This document shows, piece by piece, positions 32,956 through 42,241 of a stretch of 64,000 nucleotides of DNA. The stretch's first letter is position 1. Each line of letters opens with the position of its first letter. The translations under genes were made by a program, and so were the position numbers. The notes beneath the pieces were generated by a model, which saw only the letters and a program-made list of their open reading frames with translations, made no database searches and was not told the origin of the DNA. Origin of the DNA: Sacculina carcini (taxonomy: Eukaryota > Arthropoda > Thecostraca > Sacculinidae); NCBI GenBank assembly GCA_916048095.2, contig OU696577.1, forward strand, positions 6,854,440-6,918,439, given 5' to 3'.

Positions 32956-35874
32956 TCATGAATCTATGTACACATCTAAAAGATGTTTATATAATTTGCT
33001 GCTGAAAGATTTATAGGAGCTGGAAGATTTAATTGAACGGGGAAGTTTATTGTAGAGACGGGGGGCAATGTATTGGAAGGATTTGGAAGACCATGATGAT
33101 TCGGAAACTGCTCGGGGTTCTAGAAGGGCGCTAGATGATCGAGTGTTAGTGTTGTGTGAGACTGGCACTACCAGCTCCTTCAGATAGGGTGGAGGATAGG
33201 GGGAGTTGATCAATTTGAAAGTGAGACAGCATATTTTGTGTTGGGTCATATATTTAAAAGGAAGCCATCTCAATGTTTTTAGGTGTCGAGAGGTAGGATG
33301 ACGGGAAGGAAGTCTGAAAACAAAACGGCACGATTGGTTGAGAATAGATTGGAAGGAAGAAATGTCTTTTTTTGGTAGAGAATAAAACAAAGAGGAACAA
33401 TAATTTAGATGGGGGAAAATAAAGGCATTAATTAGAGCAATGGAGGAACGTTGATCTAGGTATTTACGCGACATATAGAGGTTACGTAGTATATAGCGAC
33501 ACTTTCGTAAAGTGATTTTAATGTGGTGAGAGAAGCTGAGTGAGGCATCAATATATACACCAAGACTTTTAACTTGTGGCAGTATTTTCAGTTGGTTCAC
33601 TTGGAAATCCATACAAGGGGTTTGCAATAGTAGGAATTGGGTTTTAGAGTGGTTAATAACAAGTGATCTAGAGGAAGCCCAGGAATTGATAGCGTTGAAT
33701 ATGTTAGGAATATCGTTCTCGCGAAAAGCAGGTAAATATATTTGTATATCGTCGGCAAAGAGGTGATAAGATAGAGACATGGATCGGAGGAGAGGACAAA
33801 TGGAGTACATGAAAATGTTGAACAAAATGGGACCGAGGATAGATCCTTGAGGGACACCAGAAGTGATTGGATGTGAAGGGGACTCATCGGAATCAATTTG
33901 GACAGAAAAGCTACGGTCGGATAGGTAAGAAATGAACAGTGAAAGAGCAGAATCAGATATACCAAATGAACGAAGATCCTGGATGAGGACAGAATGATCA
34001 ACTAAATCAAAAGCTGAGGAAAGGTCGATTAAAATAAGGATAATTGGAGTTTTAGATGAAAACTGTTGGAGAACGTCATTTTGAATTTTGAGAAGAGCGG
34101 TTTCGGTGGATCTATGTTTGATAAAACCAGATTGAAATTGATCGACAAAATTGTTATCCATGATATAATGCGATAATTGTTTGTAAATTGCAGCTTCAAT
34201 AATTTTGGCTGAGAATGTTAGAAGGGAAATGGGGCGATAATTTGCTGTAGAAAACGTGTCTAAATTAGGTTTTTTTAGTATAGGTTTGACAACCGCGTGT
34301 TTTGAAGCGAGGAATGAGCCTTGGAGGAAGGAACTGTTGATGAGGTGGGTATAAAAAGGGGCTAATAAGTAGATACTTTTTGAAATCTTTCCATAGCAAA
34401 TGGGATTTCGAGGGCATGACGAAGGTCTTGTTTTCCTTAGAATTTGTAAGGTGTCGAATAAAGTTAATTGGTCAAATGACTGTAAAGGATTAACTGCACT
34501 TTTAACTACTGTGTGAGGTACTGGTGCTGGGGACGAGTTAATTCCCAAAAGAGAAGAAGCCTTAGATATGAGGAAATTTGCAAACTCTTTCGCAGTGAAT
34601 GAGGGAGATATACGAGTCTGTTTACCAATGAGTTTGTTTAGCAAGCACCACCGAGAACAAGAATGACTATTGGCGAGCAGATTTGAAACCCTATCAATTT
34701 TGAATTTCTCGAGAGATGATATATAGGCTCGACGATATGAGGTAAATGCTTCCCAGTCGGCATCGCAACGAGTTCGAGACCAAACCCGCTCAAGTTTGCG
34801 CAACTCCCTCCTAGATTGTATGATATTTTTTGGAAGATCTAGTTTTTTAGGGGAAGTCAAGGTTTTAATGTGTTTGATAGGAAAAAGCAAATCTCGGATA
34901 CCAGAAAGCCGCGAGTCTAAAAATGACTCCAGGAGTTCAGCAGGTACATTTAAGAAGCTAAGAGGCGGAAGGAACTGAGCGAAGTAAAATGAGAACGTGC
35001 CATGATCATACACCCGATAATCATGGAAGGAAATAGTTTTGGAATCCGCCTGGATTGTAGGAGTTGAATGGAGAGTAGGTAGGGTAATCAACAACAGGGA
35101 GTGGTCGGAAATGTTTTGATCAGGTGGCAGAACCTGCACTAGGGGGTTACTAGTGTTGGGCATGAAGAGAGGAGAGGGAACGAGAACAACGTCTAGTGTG
35201 TGGCCAGATATATGCGTGGGACAATTTGGGAGTAGAGAAAGTGCATAAGAATCTATAAGAGATAGGAATCTGTGGGTCGATGGAGTTGGAGGGGACACAT
35301 TTGTCCAGAAATTAAAGTCCCCTAAGATAGCGAAAGAATCAGAGAATGTCGCAGTCAAATTCTCAATGAGTGCAGAGAACTCATCGAAGAAAGCAGGCAA
35401 TGTCCCTGCGTGATTATGCCTGTAGACAATAGAAATACAAAATATTTTGCCATAGGAGTAATGTGTGACTAGGGATAAGTATTCAAAGGATATGGGAACA
35501 AATGTGAGTGTTTGATGTTTGCGGGCAGAATAAGGTTTGCGAAAAACTATACCAACACCACCGCCTTTGGAGTGATGTGACGAGGAAGACCTCGACGCGT
35601 GCAAAAAAGAGTATGAGGAAGGTAAAGCCGCCAGGAAAGAGTTACATTCCAGATCTTGTAGCCAAGTTTCCGTGAGGCAAAGGAAGTCTAGGTCATATCT
35701 TGAAAGGAGATCAGTGAGGTAAGAAACCTTATTCCTGGCCGATCGAATGTTGAGAAGGCCAATTTGTGGCTTAATTTCCCATTCAGAGACACCAGGAATA
35801 ATTGAAGTGGCGGAAGGAAAGGTGGTGCGAGGGCTCACTGGGATCAAAGCATTCAGAATCAGTTTTTTGAATCC
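32956..35874 (-). CDS. CR1-like ORF2: endonuclease and reverse transcriptase
   Basis: Intact, about 963 codons from 35,847. An APE-type endonuclease comes first (LLNIRSARNKV, LCLTETWL with the catalytic Glu, ILGDFNFW, ISDHSLL). The RT follows: [72 protein letters not shown], the catalytic FADD, then thumb and C-terminal CRFVFRLP and LRWLPFKY. The frame opens at 35,874 inside the end of ORF1 and lacks any ATG before the endonuclease. Expression by -1 frameshifting from ORF1, or from the TTG at 35,847, must be considered. The enzyme nicks target DNA and reverse transcribes element RNA. Confidence 0.92.
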   Translation of the reverse strand, partial: GFKKLILNALIPVSPRTTFPSATSIIPGVSEWEIKPQIGLLNIRSARNKVSYLTDLLSRYDLDFLCLTETWLQDLECNSFLAALPSSYSFLHASRSSSSHHSKGGGVGIVFRKPYSARKHQTLTFVPISFEYLSLVTHYSYGKIFCISIVYRHNHAGTLPAFFDEFSALIENLTATFSDSFAILGDFNFWTNVSPPTPSTHRFLSLIDSYALSLLPNCPTHISGHTLDVVLVPSPLFMPNTSNPLVQVLPPDQNISDHSLLLITLPTLHSTPTIQADSKTISFHDYRVYDHGTFSFYFAQFLPPLSFLNVPAELLESFLDSRLSGIRDLLFPIKHIKTLTSPKKLDLPKNIIQSRRELRKLERVWSRTRCDADWEAFTSYRRAYISSLEKFKIDRVSNLLANSHSCSRWCLLNKLIGKQTRISPSFTAKEFANFLISKASSLLGINSSPAPVPHTVVKSAVNPLQSFDQLTLFDTLQILRKTRPSSCPRNPICYGKISKSIYLLAPFYTHLINSSFLQGSFLASKHAVVKPILKKPNLDTFSTANYRPISLLTFSAKIIEAAIYKQLSHYIMDNNFVDQFQSGFIKHRSTETALLKIQNDVLQQFSSKTPIILILIDLSSAFDLVDHSVLIQDLRSFGISDSALSLFISYLSDRSFSVQIDSDESPSHPITSGVPQGSILGPILFNIFMYSICPLLRSMSLSYHLFADDIQIYLPAFRENDIPNIFNAINSWASSRSLVINHSKTQFLLLQTPCMDFQVNQLKILPQVKSLGVYIDASLSFSHHIKITLRKCRYILRNLYMSRKYLDQRSSIALINAFIFPHLNYCSSLFYSLPKKDISSFQSILNQSCRFVFRLPSRHPTSRHLKTLRWLPFKYMTQHKICCLTFKLINSPYPPPYLKELVVPVSHNTNTRSSSALLEPRAVSESSWSSKSFQYIAPRLYNKLPRSIKSSSSYKSFSSKLYKHLLDVYIDS

Positions 35875-37742
35875 TCAGTACGTTGTTTCAAGTCAACAAT
35901 GGCGTCAACAAATGAAGGGCAAGATAGCGAGAAGGCGGAGTGGTGAGACATCAACCCTGCTAAACTACATCTGTAGCATTTTGGGTTGCCACGATCATGA
36001 CATTGGGAAGAAGGATGTGTGCCGGCACAGTGACCGCACCTAGGGGAGGATGGTCTGGAGCGACACTTGGAAGCACTGTGACCCAGGCCTAGGCACGATT
36101 TACAACAAGAAATCCAGTATCTAGAGTGTACAGGGAGACATGAAAGGTGGGCGTATACTCTGTCCCCAAGGACGCGTATGGCATCTCGACAAATGGGGGT
36201 CACGGCAAAAACAGCACAGCGCGAATTAGACTTAGCGAAAGTGAAGAACAAGAACTTCATGCTTCCATCCTCTATGAACGGGGAGAGCGACGGATTTTTG
36301 GCGGATATCGATTCAACAAGAGCATTGGAAGACAAACTAGGAGGAATGTTGGGAATAGTGATCTTAGGCGTAATAGGGGCTCGAGAAGGCTGTGATATGT
36401 CGGAATTTGGGAAAGATTTCGACAGGGAATTCATGGTCAATGCCACACCGGAGGCGGAGTCGCATTTGATCACAAATGCTGTCTCAGTTTTTGAGACACC
36501 CCTAATAGGGATATTGGATAGGGCAGACGCAATTTGCTCGCTTGACACAGAATCAGATTTCAGAATGCATGAGTACGATGCATTTATCTTCGGAGCCAAA
36601 CCACCCACCGCAGACAAATTACCGTTATGACCATCACAAAATGTTTTGCGGGTAGTGACGGCAGAGGTTACAGTACTTGCAGGCGCAGGTGCAGCAGTGG
36701 CGTCGACAGCAGCAGCAGTGGCGGCGACAGCAGCAGTGGCGGTGACAGGATCAGTGGCGGTGACAGCAGCAGTGGCGGTGACAGCAGCAGTGGCGGTGAC
36801 AGGAGCTGCAGTGGCGGCGACAGGAGCAGTGGCGGCGACAGGAGCAGTGGCGGCGACAGGATCAGCAGTGGTGGCGACAGGATCAGCGGTGGCGGTGACA
36901 GGAGCAGTGGCGGCGACAGGATCAGCGGTGGCGGTGACAGCAGCAGTGGCGGCGACAGGATCAGCGGTGGCGGTGACAGGAGCTGCAGTGGCGGCGACAG
37001 GATCAGCGGTGGCGGTGACAGCAGCAGTGGCGGCGACAGGATCAGCGGTGGCGGTGACAGGAGCTGCAGTGGCGGCGACAGGAGCAGTGGCGGCGACAGG
37101 ATCAGCAGTGGTGGCGACAGGATCAGCGGTGGCGGTGACAGCAGCAGTGGTGGCGACAGGATCAGCGGTGGCGGTGACAGCAGCAGTGGCGGTGACAGCA
37201 GCAGTGGCGGTGACAGCAGCAGTGGCGGCGACAGGATCAGCGGTGGCGGTGACAGCAGCAGTGGCGGCGACAGGATCAGCGGTGGCGGTGACAGGAGCAG
37301 CAGTGGCGGCGACAGGAGCAGCAGTGGCGGCGACAGGAGCAGTGGCGGCGACAGGATCATCAGTGGCGGCGACAGGATCATCAGTGGCGGCGACAGGAGG
37401 TATATTGGTGGCGTTATCAAGTGAATCCATAAACTCAGCCCTCAGTGCAGCAACAGCTGTGGATATCTTGGTGTCAATTTGTTTTTCGAGAGATGGACTC
37501 AACCCGGTGATGAGGCCACCGTCAGAAGATCTTGTGAAGGGGCGATGATTGTCAGCAATCAAGGATAACTTTTCATGGCAATCCATGCAGTGCCAACGGA
37601 GTGAAGATTTTGCGATTTGTCGCAGCAAACCTGCTGAGACATTGATGCACTTTTTGTGCAGGTGCTGCCCACAGAGTCCACACGAAATATCGCTGGACGG
37701 TGTGTTGCACACCGAACAATCAGCGTTCGTCATTACAGGCAT
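35859..37742 (-). CDS. CR1-like ORF1: PHD finger, Ala/Thr repeat, zinc knuckles
   Basis: The open frame reaches back to 37,922, but the methionine at 37,742 (MPVMTNADC) directly precedes the first domain and is the likelier start. An N-terminal PHD finger (CSVC, CGLC, HLHKKC, WHCMDC) is followed by about 230 residues of near-repeats such as DPVAATAAVTATA. A folded nucleic-acid-binding region and gag-like CCHC knuckles (CKSCLGLGHSASKC, CGHCAGTHPSSQC, CYRC) lie at the C-terminus. In this retrotransposon group ORF1 forms the RNA-binding ribonucleoprotein. The last codons are TCA AAA AAC TGA, a slippery sequence against the stop. Confidence 0.88.
   Translation of the reverse strand: MPVMTNADCSVCNTPSSDISCGLCGQHLHKKCINVSAGLLRQIAKSSLRWHCMDCHEKLSLIADNHRPFTRSSDGGLITGLSPSLEKQIDTKISTAVAALRAEFMDSLDNATNIPPVAATDDPVAATDDPVAATAPVAATAAPVAATAAPVTATADPVAATAAVTATADPVAATAAVTATAAVTATAAVTATADPVATTAAVTATADPVATTADPVAATAPVAATAAPVTATADPVAATAAVTATADPVAATAAPVTATADPVAATAAVTATADPVAATAPVTATADPVATTADPVAATAPVAATAPVAATAAPVTATAAVTATAAVTATDPVTATAAVAATAAAVDATAAPAPASTVTSAVTTRKTFCDGHNGNLSAVGGLAPKINASYSCILKSDSVSSEQIASALSNIPIRGVSKTETAFVIKCDSASGVALTMNSLSKSFPNSDISQPSRAPITPKITIPNIPPSLSSNALVESISAKNPSLSPFIEDGSMKFLFFTFAKSNSRCAVFAVTPICRDAIRVLGDRVYAHLSCLPVHSRYWISCCKSCLGLGHSASKCRSRPSSPRCGHCAGTHPSSQCHDRGNPKCYRCSLAGLMSHHSAFSLSCPSFVDAIVDLKQRTEDSKN
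35862..35868 (-). promoter_or_regulatory. Putative -1 ribosomal frameshift site A_AAA_AAC
   Basis: In the ORF1 frame the message reads TC A_AAA_AAC TGA. The heptamer is the canonical X_XXY_YYZ slippery site. Shifting back one base gives AAA AAA CTG ATT CTG, which is the ORF2 frame and is open from 35,874 onward. ORF2 has no upstream ATG of its own before the endonuclease. Confidence 0.65.
36660..37400 (-). repeat. 15/18-bp coding minisatellite in ORF1
   Basis: Units such as GGCGACAGGAGCAGTGGC (plus-strand sense) are repeated about forty times and keep length in multiples of three. Several frames on both strands therefore stay open. Confidence 0.95.
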
Positions 37743-38329
37743 GGTGGGGTGGACGAATAAAGCAGACGAAAAACTGGTGAGAAAGAGCACAGCACAGGAC
37801 AACGATGGCGACGGGTCGCACACCGGACACGTGCACACAGACACACACACGAATGTACCCACGTACAAACCACGCGGATTGGCGCACTCACTTACGGGCA
37901 CGCGACTGACACACTCGCTCACTCACTCAATAGCACACGAACACGTAAACAAGGGTAAAGGTACAAACAGTGGTTTAGAGGGAACGAGGAAAGCACGACC
38001 GTTCGCGGAGAAAGTTCACACAAGACAATACACCAATATCATCTAGTGGACTGGCACGGGTCAATGAACTGGTCAGCTGTCTTCTACATCAAGCGCGTGC
38101 GTTTTCATTGCATGAACGCCGATTGAGCCTCCGTTTTTGGCACCAAAATGCGAATGATTGCAGCTGTGTGTGTACTCGATATTGTGTTGTTGGCGTGTTA
38201 GCAGTCAATTGGCAAGCTCTACATTTGTCGCAAGGTGCACAGGTATGTTTTCTATATTCCTGTATTTATTAATTAAAAAGGAATCAATTACGAAAAAAAA
38301 GTTTGCAATAAGCCAGTGTCAAAATGTGT

Positions 38330-39151
38330 AGTTACGAAAAAGGTTCCTGGAGAATGAATGTCATATATACCTCTGGAAATATCTTCCGGGCGATGAAATT
38401 TCGTGAAACGTTTACTTTTCCAGGGATGGTTAAAGCCGTGAAATCGACGATCACCCAGCTAGATTCATGGAGGAGAGAAGAGGAATTCGGCGCAATTTAT
38501 GATTAGGCAGAATCACAAGTGAACTTATAGGATTGGAGGACATTATGCAACCTCGTAAAAGGAAACTGCCACTCAAGTTCGGCGGAGATGCAAAATCATA
38601 CCTCCCAGATACTGCTCGCCAACATTATAAAATGCAGTATTTCGAGATGCTGGACTGTGTCAGGACGCAGTTGAATGACGTACTGGACAGTAGAGGCCTA
38701 AACCGATATATAGAACTTGAAAAAATTATCACCACATGAACGGTAAATGAAGCCGTTGCATCTCATTACCCGGAAATAATCTCGAACGACTGAAGTTTCA
38801 GCTTCCAATGTTTATCGGCACCACAAAAGCTGTGTCTGCTGGTTCTGCTCAAGATGCCTATCGAGCGATGGAGACGGCTTCTAGAGCTATGTTTTCTCTA
38901 GAGCTGAGATGCGGACATTGTTGAAGCTTTTTCTTGTCTGTCCTGTAACAAGTTGTGAGTCAGAAAGAAGTTTTTCTGCCCTCCGTAGACTCAAAACATG
39001 GCTGAGAAGCACAATCTCGCAAACACGTCTGAACCACATTGCCCTAGCTCATATACACAAGTATATTCTCGATTCAGTTGATATAAATGTGATAGTTAGA
39101 GAATTTGTCAGAAGGTTTGAGCAGCGGATCTCTCTGTTTGGCTCTTGCTAA
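38330..39151 (+). pseudogene. hAT transposase remnant (ZMYM1-like)
   Basis: Broken pieces in more than one frame include KAVKSTITQLDSWR with FGAIYD, then PRKRKLPLKFGGDAKSYLPD and HYKMQYFEMLDCV. The hAT C-terminal dimerisation region follows at 38,909-39,151: CPVTSCESERSFSALRRLKT, STISQTRLNHIALAHIHK. Stops at 38,503 and about 38,737 and further changes disable it. It lies in sense inside the terminal repeats at 32,404 and 39,583, so it is probably that element's own transposase. Confidence 0.82.
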
Positions 39152-39591
39152 ATAGAGAGATATTCATCACCAATATCCATGATATTGCTATGTAATAACA
39201 TGCTATAATTTGAAAAAATGTCTTATCTGTTGCTCTTGTTTTTGATGTGTTAACCACTATGTATTTTTGCTCACCGTGTGTTGATTATATGAAACATGGT
39301 AAAATCAATATGTTTCTTTGTCATCACCTATATTTCCGTTAAATAAGCTTGTGCTAACACCTGTGATACTGTTCAGTCCGATAGTAGTGTGTGTCCGGTA
39401 CCCCATGTGTGTGTATATGTGTGTGTGTGTATGTGTTAGTCCCTATAATATACTTTGTATTGAGGTATATGTGTGTTGAAATTGAATATGACAAAGTTAG
39501 TTGAGGGTCAATTGAGCAACTTTGAAAACTAATGCATGATGACCATCATCCCCCCCGAGCTTCGACACAAATTTACGCCCATGGAAGCGGC

Positions 39592-40708
39592 AGTGAGTGC
39601 TACGAACCAGGAAATGATGATTGAGGACAGAGACTTTGAGGCAGTGTTTGATGGCGCGATGTGTACAGTCAAGTGGAAATGGAGTGAAGACCAGCCTCCC
39701 GTTCTGAACGACTGTATCTGTTCCTATCAGAGCGCTGAAGGAATAAAAACCAAGGATAGTGTAGAAAGTGAGTTGGAAAGCTGGAAATAAAAGGGATGGT
39801 TTAAGAAGTGTGACGACCAGAAAAATCGGAAAGGAATTCCGCCCATTATGGCGGTTGTGCAAGCGATTAAAGGAAAGATAGGGCCCGTTATGGATTGTAT
39901 GGAATTAAATAGACACGTAGAAAGTCATCCGGGAGCAGATGCCCCAGCATGCACTGAAGCATTGAGGAAGTGGAGAAGACTCCCTGGTCGACTCAAACTC
40001 GTCGACCTAAAATCTGCTTATTTGCAGATTAGGGTAGATGAATCACTGTGGCCAGACCAACGAGTAGTCTACAATGATACTGTATTCTATCTCACGGGAT
40101 TGTGATTCGGACTGAGCTCAGCGCCGAAGATGATAACAAAAATTATGTTTGAGGTGCTTGCTCAAGATGACCGCGTAAACGATGGTACTGAAAGCTACAT
40201 CGACGATATAATGGTTGACGAAAGTGTCGTTCCGACGAAAGATGTTGTCTACCACCTGTTGCACTATGGACTTGAAGCCAAAGAACCTGAAGAACTAAAA
40301 AGAGGTCGAGTGTTGGGCTTAGCGCTAAACGAGGACCGCAACGGTAGACTCAAGTTCAGTAGAGGAAATGATCTACCGGATCTAAGTGGCGTTGAAACTA
40401 TATCACGTCGTGAGTTGTTTTCGGTGTGTGGGAGAGTCTTGGGACATTATCCAGTATGCGGCTCGCTAAGGAAAGCATGTAGTTTCGTGAAGAGAAGTGC
40501 TGAGGGAGAAAAATGGGATGAAAGCGTAGGAGAAAGAGCCTTGGGTATGATGAATGACATTCTGTACAGGACGAAGTGTGAGGATGCGGTGAAGGGATAC
40601 TTTTATGTACCATCTTGCAAGAATGGGCGTGTTTGGTGCGATGCTAGCAGTATTGCAGTTGGAGCGGCGATCGAAACTGCGGGAGATATTGTAGAAGATG
40701 GCTCTTGG
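39592..40708 (+). pseudogene. RT and RNase H of the older LTR element
   Basis: It resumes after the hAT element with a linker ending in VKWKWSEDQP (young element: VQWKWAQ). The RT shows LKLVDLKSAYLQIRVDESLW and the catalytic YIDDIMVDE. RNase H begins GRVWCDASSIAVGAAIE. TAA at 39,788 and TGA at 40,103 interrupt. The TGA lies where the young element reads G-L-G-L-S and could derive from CGA. Confidence 0.88.
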
Positions 40709-40949
40709 TTAACTCTTTCCCGACAATTGGGTGACTGGCCACCCATAGGACTTGATGGAGTTTTTTGTCAACTACACACGGAGCGATGGTGACAGAATAT
40801 CTAGATTAAGTTTTTTCCATTGCTGGGGATCTAGATATTCTGTCACCATCGCTCAAGAAATTCTGTCACCATCGTTCCGTGTGTAGTTGACAAAAAACTG
40901 CATCAAGTTCTATGGGTGGCCAGCCACCCAATTGTCGGGAAAGAGTTAA
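40709..40949. repeat. Fold-back inverted duplication inside RNase H
   Basis: The left arm (from TTAACTCTTTCCCGACAATT) is the reverse complement of the right arm (ending AATTGTCGGGAAAGAGTTAA), each about 95-115 bp around a small loop. The right arm encodes VASHPIVGKEL in frame with the following RNase H, so it looks original and the left arm looks like a copied inversion. A 14-base word, TTCTGTCACCATCG, is doubled in the right arm. Confidence 0.9.
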
Positions 40950-42220
40950 GGAAGAAAGAAGTGAACGCGGTGATAAAGGGCTTAAACATGGCTCTGAAGT
41001 GGGAGTTGAAAAGTGTAGAGGTGATGACAGATTTAGTGACAGTTTTACGATGGCTGAAAAGTGTCCTTGATGATGATCGTCGAATCAAAGTAGCGGGGAT
41101 GATGGAAGTGCTGGTGAAGAGGAGATTGTCGGTGGTGAGGGATATTGTGGTTGAGTTGGCTCTGGAACTTAGCGTAACATACGTTCCATCAGAGAGAAAC
41201 AAAGCCGATGCGTTAACTAGGGTGCCAAAATCGTGGCTCACCAGAGACCGCGTTGCATCGGCAGTGGACATTGAGGCAATGCACGCGAGACACCATTTCG
41301 GTGTAGACCGCACGCTGTACTTGGCCAGACTGGTTGACCCATCGGTGAAGAATGAGAGTGTGCAATCTGTAGTTAAAGCTTGTCGACAATGTCGGACGGT
41401 CGATCCAGCACCCGTAAGACACGTGCCTGGGTGTTTGAGGGTTACGCAGAATTGGCTACGACTCGCTTTGGACGTGCCGCATTTCCGGGGTAAAACTTAC
41501 CTCACGATTATTGATTGTGGCCCCAGTCGATTCGCGATTTGGCGGGATATTGCGTCAGAGAATGCCACAGATATATACAGGCATATGAGACAGGTGTTTG
41601 TAGAGAGAGGTCCGCCTTCGGAAATCTTCATGGATAACAGTCCGGCTTTCAGATCGGTGCAACTGGTGGAACTGTGCAGACAATGGACTGTTGAACGCCG
41701 ATATAGAGCAGCCTTCAGACCCTCTGGAAACGGAATTGCTGAGCGGATGTATCGCACGATAAAGGCGATGTCAGCCAGATCCGGAAGTGACCCAATAGAA
41801 ATGACGTTTTGGTATAACCTAGCAGCACGTGACGGTACTGATGGAAAGACGGCGCCTGGAAAAATGATATACACATATGCGTTCAGATACCCTGATCGTA
41901 GTACAAATCAATCATTGAGCACGCCCAGCTCTGGACGGATCAATGTCGGAGAATATGTTGCGGTGAAGCCTCCAGATGGACGCTGTACTTCAAAATGGAC
42001 AACCGGTCGAGTGACGGGTACAGCTTCGATGAACAACGTGGAAGTTGACGAAGTTCCACGGCATGTGCTGGACGTGCGCCGACTGTTTGATGAGGAATCA
42101 GACGATGAGATTGAAGATCATCGCAGCGATCGCCAGAGTACTGAAGATTCTCAGCAGACAGTGAGGCGCTCCGATCGTGTTAGACGCCCGCCGTCCTGGC
42201 ACTCTGATTACGTTTTTTGA
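40916..42220 (+). CDS. RNase H C-terminus and integrase of the older LTR element
   Basis: This open 434-codon stretch has no ATG of functional meaning. RNase H ends with KADALTRVPKSWL. An HHCC zinc domain follows (MHARHHFGVDRTLYLARL, CRQC), then the DDE core (LALDVPHFRG, IFMDNSPAF, NGIAERMYR) and a C-terminal basic domain ending RRSDRVRRPPSWH. The parent gag-pol is broken upstream, so it is unlikely to be expressed, yet this part has stayed open. Confidence 0.85.
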   Translation: MASHPIVGKELRKKEVNAVIKGLNMALKWELKSVEVMTDLVTVLRWLKSVLDDDRRIKVAGMMEVLVKRRLSVVRDIVVELALELSVTYVPSERNKADALTRVPKSWLTRDRVASAVDIEAMHARHHFGVDRTLYLARLVDPSVKNESVQSVVKACRQCRTVDPAPVRHVPGCLRVTQNWLRLALDVPHFRGKTYLTIIDCGPSRFAIWRDIASENATDIYRHMRQVFVERGPPSEIFMDNSPAFRSVQLVELCRQWTVERRYRAAFRPSGNGIAERMYRTIKAMSARSGSDPIEMTFWYNLAARDGTDGKTAPGKMIYTYAFRYPDRSTNQSLSTPSSGRINVGEYVAVKPPDGRCTSKWTTGRVTGTASMNNVEVDEVPRHVLDVRRLFDEESDDEIEDHRSDRQSTEDSQQTVRRSDRVRRPPSWHSDYVF

Positions 42221-42241
42221 TGTTGAGATTAAGGGGGATGT

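Larger units (their letters stand above)
32748..38050 (-). mobile_element. Full-length CR1-like non-LTR retrotransposon
   Basis: On the minus strand a GC-rich 5' region at about 37,750-38,050 precedes ORF1 (to 35,859). ORF2 follows (to 32,956) and then a short 3' UTR ending in a TTTCTGATTTCTGATT repeat at about 32,748-32,764. A short direct repeat as the 3' tail is typical of CR1 elements. Both ORFs are free of stops, so the copy may be recent and competent. The exact 5' end is uncertain. A truncated relative with the same tail lies at 59,234-61,142. Confidence 0.88.
32404..39583 (+). mobile_element. hAT DNA transposon inserted in the older LTR element
   Basis: The left terminus CATGGGCGTAAATT and right terminus AATTTACGCCCATG are exact 14-bp inverts, with G-runs/C-runs just inside. 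GAAGCGGC at 32,396-32,403 and 39,584-39,591 is a perfect 8-bp target duplication. Across it the host element reading continues, from AVGESVEAA on the left into VSATNQ on the right. The element carries degraded ZMYM1-like hAT transposase pieces at 38.3-39.2 kb and a CR1-like insertion of about 5.3 kb. Confidence 0.9.

Noticed and set aside
36627-37548. Long plus-strand open frames rich in Gly-Ser-Asp or Ala-Val-Thr
   Set aside because: They are shadows of the 15/18-bp minisatellite in the minus-strand ORF1. The repeat length is a multiple of three, so several frames stay open. Only the minus-strand frame connects to a PHD finger and zinc knuckles.
37430-37742. Host PHD-finger gene on the minus strand
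   Set aside because: The same frame continues into gag-like zinc knuckles and abuts an endonuclease-RT ORF, so it is ORF1 of the retrotransposon.
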